Assembly: GCA_038093515.1 (NCBI GenBank)
Contig: JBBPSI010000087.1
Location: 1 to 64,000, forward strand
Direction of reading: 5' to 3'
Length of the DNA stretch: 64,000 nt
DNA from: Butyriboletus loyo
Taxonomy: Eukaryota > Basidiomycota > Agaricomycetes > Boletales > Boletaceae
Position numbers and translations under genes: made by a program. Position 1 is the first letter of the stretch. Each line of letters opens with the position of its first letter. The notes beneath the pieces were generated by a model that saw nothing but the letters and a program-made list of their open reading frames with translations, did not search any database and was not told the origin of the DNA. Positions 55,943 to 64,000 of the stretch are shown here, piece after piece.

Positions 55943-56517
55943 TTAACACAATGAACGCGCTGACACGAAGCGAAAGCACGAACCAAGTCTTCTCCTCTCG
56001 TAGAACAAGTCCGTCCTGCTAGCGCCAAGATTCACGATCTTCGGACACCCATCACGATCTTTCTCGAGTCTTGTGCACTCCGCACAGTAATACGCGTCCG
56101 AAATACCTGAATAAGTTGAATTGGTCAGGGACAATTTTGAGGAATGCAGTAAATGAACAATACCTGGGGAACCGCAGATGATACATCTGCCGCCATAAGT
56201 CCCAAAGTTACACTCATCGCATATGCGAACAAGGGTCTCAGGGCGAACATAAGAGTCGCAAACCGGGCTGTAACGGCGTTAGAGAAAGGAACGGATCACA
56301 ATTCGAGGAAATACTCACCATTTACCGTCGCATTTTTCACACAGACGTCCGATAGCTGAAGCGCAGCGTGCCAGTTCAGTAACAGAGAAACCAGTTTACA
56401 CAAGTGTGCTCACCGATGCCAGGCTGGCGCCTGCACATGATCAGATCTGTATTGGTTTATGAGGTAAGGTATACGATGAAAATTGACAAGATACTCACCG
56501 GGATGATGCTTCGACAT
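55943..56517 (-). CDS. RDS3: Splicing factor Rds3/PHF5A (SF3b subunit)
   Basis: Five exons (56,517-56,499, 56,446-56,414, 56,355-56,319, 56,267-56,164, 56,106-55,943) sum to 357 bases, 118 residues, slightly longer than the usual 107-110 because of an extended tail after FYERRRLG. The text [58 protein letters not shown] and [19 protein letters not shown] shows the knotted zinc clusters that make up this protein. It sits in the U2 snRNP SF3b complex and helps select the branch point. The first exon codes for only six residues and a third. It shares a 192-bp promoter region with the phosphatase gene on its right and ends 74 bases from the PB1/ZZ gene. Confidence 0.96.
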
Positions 56518-56709
56518 GGCTGTATGCGGTCAAAGTCAGTCTTGTGAAGTCGGATGACCAATCGCGTTGTTGACAGTTGTTATACGGCACAGAAGGTGGC
56601 TGTGCTGAGGCACCAGGTGAGGCTGGAACATGATGGACAGCGGAGGCAGCCGCACGAGAACGTATATATGGGCAGATGAAACAAGGCTCCGCCCCCACAC
56701 TGCAGCATC
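56518..56709. promoter_or_regulatory. Divergent promoter between RDS3 and the phosphatase gene
   Basis: 192 bases separate the two start codons, so both promoters must share this DNA. No TATA box is evident. Several short GA/CT-rich stretches are present. Confidence 0.6.
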
Positions 56710-57429
56710 ATGATCTCGTTCCCGACATCCAGCTGGCAGTCCTCCCTCGTCAAAAAGACGACAACTCGGCGACCCAGAAACGATGTAGATGACACCCATG
56801 GCCGTGTTGTTACCACCATCACTCCTCGTTTGTACCTCTCCGATCTCTACATAGCTCGAGCAGCAGGCACTTTAGAACGACTCGGCATCACGCACATCGT
56901 GTCCGCCGTCGAGCTAGATGTGCGCAAGGATTTCGGAGACAACGTGACAGTCATGCACGTTCCGATCCGCGACGAGGTGAACACCGACATTGCTCAATGG
57001 TTTGACAAAGTTGTCAAGTTTATTCAAGATGCGCTGGATGCTGATGAGAGAAACAAAGTCCTCGTGAGTGGGCATACGCTAGTTGAGCGTCATGTATCGA
57101 TTCGAAGATGACATGAGTAGGTCCACTGTCTGCAGGGCATATCCCGCTCCGCTACCCTCGTTTGTGCCTACTTGGTGGCCACAACGCCGATGCGAGCCAC
57201 GGAAGCAATCGCGCATGTACGGGCGAAACGTGGCATAGTTTCGCCCAACGCCGGTTTCCGGCGTCAGCTAATCGCCTGGGAGCGCCAGTTCGATGACGCG
57301 AAGGCGAAGGCAGCAGAAGAGCGGCGGCGGAGAACCAGAAGTGCGAGTGTTTTCGGGGACGCCCTGTCAAAGTGGATGTGCAAGACCAAATCACGAAGCC
57401 TTTCGAAAAGGCGTTTGCACGAAACCTGA
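56710..57429 (+). CDS. Dual-specificity protein phosphatase
   Basis: Two exons (56,710-57,063, 57,121-57,429) sum to 663 bases, 220 residues. The catalytic domain begins ITPRLYLSDLYIARAAGTLE and has the general-acid loop region VPIRDEVNTDIAQWF. The P-loop VHCLQGISRSATLVCAYL fits HCx5R, with the Cys codon at 57,127-57,129 split from the preceding strand by the intron. MRATEAIAHVRAKRGIVSPN follows as in other small DSPs, then about 45 basic, charged residues (EERRRRTRSASVFG) form a tail. It removes phosphate from Ser/Thr and Tyr; the target is unknown, and a MAP kinase or a stress kinase is possible. Confidence 0.93.
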
Positions 57430-57929
57430 GCTCAAGCGCTGATTGCTGAGCTGTGCATATGGACATTATTTTAAATGCAGACTTAATTGTGAACGACCAG
57501 AGCGGGCATGGTGCACAACAGTGTTCATGATATCCCCACGCAGACTCCCTTTCTCTAGAACGGTCTGATAATTCGTACCTCCTTACCTTAACCTACTCGT
57601 AGGCACTTGAAAGTTCCGTAACACCGACTACATCCGAAGCACGTATTATATAATACACATCCTGACGCTGTTCACAACGAGCTCAGTGACTTGAGAGTCC
57701 TACAGCGAACACATACACTACGAGTCGGATGGACATTCCTTGAAAACACGCCGCGACGCAACCATAATCTCTACGGAATTCACAAAGGAACATAGCCACG
57801 CAAGGAACGTGGCAACAAAGCGCGGACACCACCGCAGCCGGTCTCTTCAGAAACACTTACAATCTCTCGCCGCTACCACAGAACTTATACCACTTCCTAC
57901 ACGGCTGAAGTCGCCTGCCCAATCTAAAA
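57430..57929. other. 500-bp intergenic region
   Basis: It holds the 3' region of the phosphatase gene and the upstream region of the next gene. No coding text or RNA gene was recognised. A pyrimidine-rich leader precedes the ATG at 57,930. Confidence 0.55.
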
Positions 57930-59249
57930 ATGCACACTAGACATTCTTCCAACTCTCCTCGCAAATCATCTCGCCACCCTTCCGCATCCTCCAACTCTGC
58001 CTTTGCCCATTCCACCCCTCTATCCACGCTTGATCAGGGCATCGCCGTTCCTTCCGGTGCACATTCTTTGGCCCATGAACTTGCATTCGCATTGATGCCC
58101 GATCCCGCCGGAGGCGCGTCGAGGCTATTGGCTGAAGAATTCGGTATCGAGTACGATGCAGGTGCCGAAGGCATCGACGACGACTCCCTTACTAGACATA
58201 GCAACGGGGACGCTAATGCGGATGGTGTCCATGGAAAAGTCCTTGATAGTGGCGCCAGCTTGGCGGATGAGCTGGGTGAAAGCACTCCAGGGGGTAGTCT
58301 AGCAGCCGAGCTCGGCAGCGTCATGGACGACGAACTGTACGGTCAAGATGACGGTGGCACTGGCGACCAGAGCGACGTTGGTGGTGCCAGCGATGACGAA
58401 GATGACGACGCGATACGGCGTGCTGCGCTAGCCCAGGATGCCATGGAGGTTCTTGCACAGAACCTCGCCTCGACGGATAAGTTTCTTGCCCACCTGCGGG
58501 CCATCGACACGACCTTTACCCTCGAGAACCTCACAACTGATATGATCAGTGGAATCAACGATGCTGTGCATGACCGCGAAGGGCAAGTGCGCGAACTCTT
58601 CTCACACGACCGCGACTTGAAGCGTATCGCCACGGAGGTAGGAGGCATGGATGTGCTTGGTGATCTTGATCCTCTTGAGCCATGTCTCTGTGAAGACGAG
58701 CCAGAGCGACAAGCCCAGGAGTCGTTCAAACTCGAGTCCGTCACAGAGGAGGAAGAGATCGTGGACGGAGAGTCGGTATATGCCCCCTCATTGCCCTCGT
58801 CTCCCAAAAAACCCTTTTTCGCACCCGCATCCACATCTACGTCCTCCCCGTCCTTCGCATCACTATCTTCGTCTAAACCTTTGAACAAGGCATCACAGCA
58901 GCCGCAGTCGTCCATATCCACTCTCAATGCTACTCTCCCATCGATGACGCATATGCGATCCCATACGGCGTCCTTCCTCGCATCGCTCACGATCATATCT
59001 GAGCAATCACAGGTGAATAGCGCAGCTACCGCTGATGCAGGACGCAAGATTCGTTCTGTGAAGAACCAACTTGCCAAGTGGAAGACAGAAACGGAAGGTG
59101 CGGAGAGGAGCCGGCTGAAGATCGAGAAGTGGGAGGCCGAGAGCGTTGGACGGAGAGACGGACGGGTGGTGGTAGATGAGCACATGAGAGCGTTTGCAAA
59201 GGCCATCTCGAGGGCGGGGACGAAGACGCAAGCCATAATGGCGCGATGA
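57930..59249 (+). CDS. Acidic, Ser-rich protein of unknown function with a C-terminal helical region
   Basis: A single exon of 439 residues. The N-terminus is Ser/Pro-rich. Residues 45-130 contain repeated short LA(D/A)ELG-like motifs (SLAHELAFAL, SRLLAEEFGIEYD, SLADELGESTPGG, SLAAELGSVMDDELYG). An acidic stretch (GASDDEDDDAIRRA) leads to a helical region (AMEVLAQNLASTDKFLAHLR, VRELFSHDRDLKRIATEV). The C-terminal 100 residues look like a coiled coil (GRKIRSVKNQLAKWKTETEG). No domain is recognised. Strong codon bias and a clean frame support a real gene. Confidence 0.8.
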   Translation: MHTRHSSNSPRKSSRHPSASSNSAFAHSTPLSTLDQGIAVPSGAHSLAHELAFALMPDPAGGASRLLAEEFGIEYDAGAEGIDDDSLTRHSNGDANADGVHGKVLDSGASLADELGESTPGGSLAAELGSVMDDELYGQDDGGTGDQSDVGGASDDEDDDAIRRAALAQDAMEVLAQNLASTDKFLAHLRAIDTTFTLENLTTDMISGINDAVHDREGQVRELFSHDRDLKRIATEVGGMDVLGDLDPLEPCLCEDEPERQAQESFKLESVTEEEEIVDGESVYAPSLPSSPKKPFFAPASTSTSSPSFASLSSSKPLNKASQQPQSSISTLNATLPSMTHMRSHTASFLASLTIISEQSQVNSAATADAGRKIRSVKNQLAKWKTETEGAERSRLKIEKWEAESVGRRDGRVVVDEHMRAFAKAISRAGTKTQAIMAR

Positions 59250-59625
59250 GGGAGTGAAAGGGGGACCATCCTTGGTTGGATGGATCTGACTGTGCATGAT
59301 GATTTTACCCCGCGTAGCTATTCGTACCCCCTCGCACATTTGCAGGTATACCAGTGCATACTATTCTTTTCGTTTTGTATCTTGTAGACTCGGCTGGAGG
59401 ACTGCACATATATATCCCCTATCCGTGTACAAGTTGTTGTGATTGCTAGTTGCCACCGAGAAACATGCTGTCCAGCCGAATTTATCGGGTAGAGACTAGT
59501 ACTCGTCTTTCGAGGAAGTCGCCGATAGAGAGTCTGTTCCCGTGCAACGCTCAACAAGCTTTCCCGCCGACGCCAACAACACAGAGACAAGGAATTATAC
59601 CACGCCGTCGTTCGTTATTCAGAAG
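59250..59625. other. Intergenic region before MED4
   Basis: 376 bases with a TATATATA-like stretch near 59,408. An in-frame ATG at 59,542 would extend MED4 by 28 residues of low-complexity sequence, so the leader may start near there. Confidence 0.5.
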
Positions 59626-60448
59626 ATGGTCTCGTCGCAAGAGACTATGTCCATGACGGACGCACTCACAGCACCACTCGCGACATTCACCACACTTTCC
59701 AGCACACTCTTTCAGTCCTTGTCTTGTCCACATCCACATGGCAAGCCCAGCATTGCTCCGCCACCCATCTCCGCTTTCGTTAGTGTTGAAGCGTCCCTCG
59801 CACACGCGCTGGCAGAAACAGCCTCGCACCAGAGACGACAAAATCGGATTGAGGAACTCATCGCAGAGATCGGTGTACTTGAGGCAAGATGGCGCCAGAT
59901 CGTGGAGCGTATCGAGCAAGGGAAGAGGGAACTGGAAGCGGTGGTTAGGGAGGGCGAGGAGAGAATCGAAGGAATACGACAGGCGAAAGAAGGTGAGCAG
60001 ATATTTTCTACGTTGACCTGATGTCCAAGAGTACATGATCTATAGCGTCGATACCCTATCCCGAATTGCTCGCATACGCGCAATCGCTCAGTGCGTTCAC
60101 GTCTGCCCCGCCGAACATGCCCGATCCGAATGCTCCGCTGAGCGCGATGCACGTTGCGCCTGTCCCCCTGTTCTTCCCGCCGTTCCCTAATGAAGAGAAG
60201 ATGAGAAGGGGTAGATTGAATGTCGAAAAGCCTCTTGGAGGGCTCGGAGAGAGTCACAGCGTGAAACGTGAGCACTCGTGTGATGGATTGATCGACCTGG
60301 GTTATATTTTCTCGCAGCCCGATCACCATCGCCCAAACCAACGCAAGCGACGCGCGATCGCGCAGTCGTTAACCCGTACCGACACGAAGTACGCACGCAA
60401 ACGCAGACGGTCTTTGACCTGGACTTGGATCTCAACCCGGACTTGTGA
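59626..60448 (+). CDS. MED4: Mediator complex subunit 4
   Basis: Three exons (59,626-59,992, 60,046-60,267, 60,318-60,446 plus the stop at 60,446-60,448) total 720 bases, 239 residues. The N-terminal half is a coiled coil (RIEELIAEIGVLEARWRQIV). It is followed by the family signature ASIPYPELLAYAQSLSAFTS then APPNMPDPNAP, where MED4 proteins have a conserved S-x-T-S-A-P-P block. The end is acidic and hydrophobic (VFDLDLDLNPDL). It is a middle-module subunit linking activators to RNA polymerase II. The second intron is open in frame, so an unspliced reading runs on to 60,479. The spliced form is preferred because of its coherent C-terminus. Confidence 0.92.
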
Positions 60449-60535
60449 AAATGACTGTGATTACATAACTGTCGGATAATATTCGTCTAGCAGTGAATAG
60501 TTTTCTCCTTTGGTTTTTATTGCTTCAGTTATCAA

Positions 60536-61636
60536 ATGGCCGGCTATTTCTCGAATCACTCCCAGTCTCAGACCCGCTTCGCTTCCCAGCAACCTCAGTC
60601 CAATCCGCCACTGTCCGCAACAACAACAACCCACCAAGACACTCCCAGACCCCGTCCCCCCACAAGCCGCCACTTCTCCACCTCTCTGGCAAACCGTGAC
60701 CCCGAGCCTGCACTCACCAAACTCTCTGGCTCACCCCCCTCATCGGGCACGGTACACCCTCTACGGAACACGTATGTTCGTGCTCATACTCATCTCCCGT
60801 CTCCGTGCTTACTCTTTTCCCCGCCACGTTGATCAAAAACACCTCTAGTTGGATTTTCTGGTTCCGCCAGCAACATGCTCCAGGAAACAAGATCACAAAT
60901 TACGAAGAGGGGATCAAAAAGGTCGCATCCTTTTCCTCTGTCAGTTTCTGTCAGTCACTCTGCTTCCATCCCCACTCAATCCTTCTTCCCAGGTTGAATC
61001 CTTTTGGTCCTTGTACACCCATATTTCCCCGCCATCTTCCCTCGTACCCACAACAGACTATCTCTTATTCCATGCCGGCGTGCGCCGCCCTGTCTGGGAA
61101 GATCCCCTCAACCATGCTGGCGGAAAATGGATTATCCGTCTGAGAAAGGGTGTTGCTGATCGTATTTGGGAGGACCTCGTATGTGGTGTCGTGGGTGATA
61201 TGTTTGACGACTGTGGAAGGGGTCACAAGCTGGACGGTGACGATGATGGTAGCGAGAACGATGACGGCGAAGAGTGGCCAGAGATTTGTGGGTGCACAAT
61301 CAGCGTCCGTCAGAGTGAGGATATCTTGTCTGTCTGGAATCGCGTCGAGGTGGACATGAAAGTACGTGAAAAGATCAGGTGGGTACAACGCCGTCACTCG
61401 TCTCTGTCAGAAGTTGGTGCTCCATAACTCATGCCATTGGACAGGGATACAATACGTTTGGCTCTCAATTTACCTGCTTCTACGATAATGGAGTACAAAT
61501 CAAACAATGGTACTTTGTTTCCTACTTCTTCCCAATATCATTGTCTAGTTAACTTCATGTACTCGATGCAGACTCGATGCAGGACAAGTCCTCATTTCGT
61601 AACTCTGCCATTGAACGCACGCATCCAGTTCCCTGA
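60536..61636 (+). CDS. eIF4E-family cap-binding protein, class II (eIF4E2/4EHP-like)
   Basis: Five exons (60,536-60,771, 60,849-60,939, 60,993-61,378, 61,445-61,509, 61,572-61,636) sum to 843 bases, 280 residues. After a Ser/Thr/Gln-rich N-terminus of about 75 residues the cap-binding fold begins with HPLRNTWIFWF, then SVESFWSLYTHISPPSSL, RPVWEDPLNHAGGKWIIRLR, ISVRQSEDILSVWNR and DTIRLALNLP. The residue matching the first cap-stacking Trp of eIF4E falls on Tyr (ITNYEEG), and the GGKWIIRLRKG and TIMEYKS blocks are of the 4EHP kind. 4EHP proteins bind mRNA caps weakly and repress translation. An acidic insert of about 20 residues (LDGDDDGSENDDGEEWPE) lies before the strand bearing ICGCTISV. Confidence 0.9.
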
Positions 61637-61971
61637 CTGACTGCCAAACCGTGGGGCTGAGTATCTGGTAGCCAGAGTTGACTAGGATTGCTTGGTAACG
61701 ATCCGCTCTGTCTTTTGAACCCACTCAGTCATATGCGCGGACATGGTCACCGAAAACAGATTGGAGTATGTCCGATATGTACATCTTTACGCTAGGCGGG
61801 AGGAGCACTCGCGGCGATGATGATCACAATCATTGACATTTTTCGAAGCCATATAGTCAGCAGTGAGCTGAGGGGTCACACATTGATAAGGGAATGATAG
61901 GAGATGATTTAACGAGAATACAACACAAGACGTAGCCCTTGAAGCTTGAAGTGGTCTTTGTATGGAACCGT
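61637..61971. other. Convergent intergenic region
   Basis: 335 bases between the stop codons of the eIF4E2-like and TMEM14 genes. No coding text or other feature recognised. Confidence 0.5.
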
Positions 61972-62426
61972 TCAAGCGTACGCGTAAGTTCGCAGGTCAT
62001 ACAGAGTTTTGCCATAGTAGGCACCCGCGCCAGCGCTAGTCAATGCTAGAACGACAGGGACAGGTCCCTTGGTGACACGAGGGAGTGAGGACATCAACAG
62101 AAGGGCGGAGGCACCTATTCGACAACACTGACAGTTAAAAAAAGCGACTTGGTACATAGCTGGCAGATAGCCTCACCCAGAGCGCACTCGATTCCATTAG
62201 GTGCACCCTTCTTGATTTGTTCTGCGCTCCAGATATAGAGCGCACCGACACTAGTGACATGGGATGGTGAATTGTCGGGCGGAGGGCTCACGCGAGAGCA
62301 TGGAACCTACCCAATTCCAGCTATGAGGGAGGGAAGAGAACGCGTCCTCAGATAGCCCGTCAACCCGCCGGTGATGCACAAGGCCCCGACCGAGTACGCT
62401 GGGATGGCAGACTGCGGAACTGGCAT
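61972..62426 (-). CDS. TMEM14-family small membrane protein
   Basis: Three exons (62,426-62,311, 62,250-62,177, 62,114-61,972) sum to 333 bases, 110 residues, the usual size. The sequence has the family layout of four short Gly/Ala-rich hydrophobic helices: PAYSVGALCITGGLTGYLR, RSLPSLIAGIGVGALYIWSA, ECALGASALLLMSSLPRV and PVPVVLALTSAGAGAYYGK. Members sit in mitochondrial or ER membranes. In animals TMEM14C helps export porphyrin precursors from mitochondria. The role in fungi is not established. Confidence 0.9.
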
Positions 62427-62648
62427 GTCAGCTCTAGAGTGTAGGGCGAATTAGAATAAGCTTGCCATGGTATACTGGATATTCAAGTAGGCTTACAGAT
62501 GCAAGTTTGAATGGGAACGTCGTTTCAAGGTAGCAATGCGGTATAACACGGGCGTGTGATCACAATTGCAATATTACGCCACTCTTCATTAGTCACGACG
62601 AGGCACTAGCATCCAGGCTCATCTCAGCAGTGCTACCAGTAATATATC

Positions 62649-63717
62649 ATGCCGCCCCCCCAAAAGAACAAAGAATATGGCACTAAAGAATATTGGTGAG
62701 CCTACACAGAGCTTTCTTCCGTTTACAACCCCGATCATCCGCTCGAGCAGGGATTCGAGATACTCCCAGTGTGTCTCTACCCCGTAACTCGGAGCCTAAC
62801 GGATTGCCTGACCGAGAGTGATAGAGAAGATCCAACTACATCTTTCGACTGGTTCAAATCCTATGCCGATCTCGCTGCCCATCTACGTCTCTTGATACCT
62901 AACAAGATGGCCAGGATATTGATGCTCGGATGCGGAAACTCCAAGTTCTCGGAAGAAGTAGGTAAATTGAAGCCCCAGCTTGCGGCGTTGACGCATGGTC
63001 ATTAGATGTGGGAGGATGGCTACAGGAACATTGTCAATATTGACGTCCGTCTCGTCAAGTTGCCACCAACCATGGCCCTGTTTCCATTCTCACCATTTCA
63101 CAGTATTCGGCGGTCATCATCGAACAGATGCGAGCGCGTCATGCCGAGTTGCGACCAGATATGGAGTGTGCGTGCTGGTGTGATTTGGAGTTTACCTTGA
63201 TCCTGTACGCATGACTTTGTTGCAGGGCACGAGATGGATGTCCGAGCGTTGTCGTTCAAGGATGCTTCTTTCGACATCGCAATCGATAAAGGTGGTGTCA
63301 TTCTGCACGACATCTCTCTGAGCTTGATATAAACATACCCCCACAAAGGAACCATGGATGCGATGATGACGTCGTCTACCGATGTTTGGGTCTGTGCATA
63401 CCCAATGATGTTTTGAATACCAGGCTAAAGGGGTGTTAGGATCCTCCAGAAGATATCATCAGGAACTGTACTGCAGAGGTATCCGAAGTGCTCAGGTGCA
63501 TTTCGTCTCCCTCATATCCCGAGTGGCCGAAACATTTACCACATTCCTTGCCAGGGTCCTCCGACCATCCGGCACCTTTCTCTATGTCACGTTCGGTCAA
63601 CCCCACTTCCGTCGAAGGTTTCTTACAGGTCCCCATTCTTCTGGAACCAGACTGGAAATAAAGGAGCTCGGGGAATCCTTCCATTATTATATGTATATCT
63701 TGCGTAAAGTGGCTTAG
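62649..63717 (+). CDS. Class-I SAM-dependent methyltransferase (METTL13/EEF1A-lysine methyltransferase type)
   Basis: Nine exons (62,649-62,695, 62,751-62,768, 62,819-62,957, 63,006-63,044, 63,104-63,167, 63,226-63,291, 63,349-63,389, 63,440-63,495, 63,555-63,717) sum to 633 bases, 210 residues. The product starts MPPPQKNKEYGTKEYWDSRY and has ARILMLGCGNSKFSEEMWED (motif I), YRNIVNIDYSAVIIEQM (motif II Asp), MDVRALSFKDASFDIAIDKG (post-II/III) and VLRPSGTFLYVTFGQPHFR, then ESFHYYMYILRKVA. This matches the Methyltransf_11-like group that includes METTL13 and EEF1AKMT4, so a lysine or N-terminal methylation of a translation factor is the likely reaction. Exon 2 is an 18-base microexon. Confidence 0.9.
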
Positions 63718-63801
63718 ATCGGGTGTCATGGAGGCTTGCAGAATCGTCTTTGAATTAGAATCGCTGTAGACTGTGACTGGTGCGAGTCATGGATCGTCCT
63801 A

Positions 63802-64000
63802 CTACTGCAGCTCCAAGTCTGCCAACCGATACCTCCCCACAGAAATGTGAAAGCGAACAAACCCAGTCGCAAATTTCTTGAAACTCTCACAGGCTTCCGG
63901 GGATCCATCCAACATTTCCGCGGCTTTCTCGAAGAGATCTGCGGTCGTCTCCGCCAGCGCGTTCAATGCGTCCAACTTTGATGTCTGGTTGCATGCTGCA
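63802..64000 (-). CDS. C-terminal part of a gene running off the right edge
   Basis: On the minus strand, entering from the window edge, a frame of 65 residues reads SKLDALNALAETTADLFEKA then EMLDGSPEACESFKKFATG and FVRFHISVGRYRLADLELQ, ending at TAG 63,802-63,804. It looks like a helical protein. No family is recognised from this fragment. Convergent with the methyltransferase gene, 84 bases apart. Confidence 0.7.
   Translation of the reverse strand, partial: AACNQTSKLDALNALAETTADLFEKAAEMLDGSPEACESFKKFATGFVRFHISVGRYRLADLELQ

Noticed and set aside
58343..59269. 308-residue minus-strand ORF opposite the gene at 57,930-59,249
   Set aside because: It is an antisense shadow with high Cys/Arg/Ser content typical of the reverse of an acidic, Ser-rich frame. 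The plus-strand protein has coherent helical text.
1..64000. tRNA and rRNA genes
   Set aside because: No cloverleaf-compatible A and B box pair or rRNA-like stretch was recognised by eye. A covariance-model search was not possible, so absence is not proven.

Overview
The window reads as a chromosome segment of a filamentous basidiomycete, probably an Agaricomycete. Genes carry many introns of about 45-65 bases with GT..AG ends, the protein set is fungal (Sfh5, Rds3, Pso2, Ufd4 and Med4 types), and the repeats are typical of mushroom genomes: chromodomain Ty3/gypsy, Ty1/copia, PIF/Harbinger and Tc1/mariner. No bacterial or viral locus was seen.

The left half (1-31,594) is a pile of mobile elements. 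The base layer at 51-11,265 is an old, CpG-poor, stop-ridden copy of a Ty3/gypsy chromovirus (copy 1). It has been hit by solo LTRs of three families, called A (about 427 bp), B (about 820 bp) and C (about 535 bp) here. Nearly all are flanked by 5-bp target duplications that can be read directly, and one site is four layers deep (2,171-4,051). Next come a minus-strand Ty1/copia relic with its own 3' LTR (family D, 11,548-15,252), a Tc1/mariner deletion derivative (15,253-15,900) and a PIF/Harbinger element (about 16,272-21,155) with a Myb-like second ORF and a rearranged transposase. A much younger chromovirus copy (copy 2, 22,291-29,711) follows. Its gag and its third ORF are open. Its pol carries a TGA, two frame breaks and a D-family solo LTR inside the integrase. 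No matching 5' LTR was found for it.

The boundary at 29,712-31,594 holds an uncharacterised minus-strand coding region squeezed between an A LTR and D LTR copies.

The right half (31,845-64,000) is compact host gene space with fifteen genes. In order they are: a Sec14/CRAL-TRIO protein (SFH5 type), a serine-rich unknown, a TPT-family transporter (Sly41 type), ribosomal protein S4e, the DNA cross-link repair nuclease Pso2/Snm1, a class-III PLP aminotransferase, a HECT ubiquitin ligase of the Ufd4/TRIP12 class, a PB1 plus multi-ZZ protein, the splicing factor Rds3/PHF5A, a dual-specificity phosphatase, an acidic unknown, Mediator subunit 4, an eIF4E2/4EHP-like factor, a TMEM14-family membrane protein and a class-I methyltransferase. 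A further truncated gene runs off the right edge. Most exon joins were worked out by hand and sum to a multiple of three. The SFH5-type gene is the exception. These genes are unrelated housekeeping functions and do not form a cluster or operon. Several pairs share short divergent promoters (38,093-38,336; 56,518-56,709).
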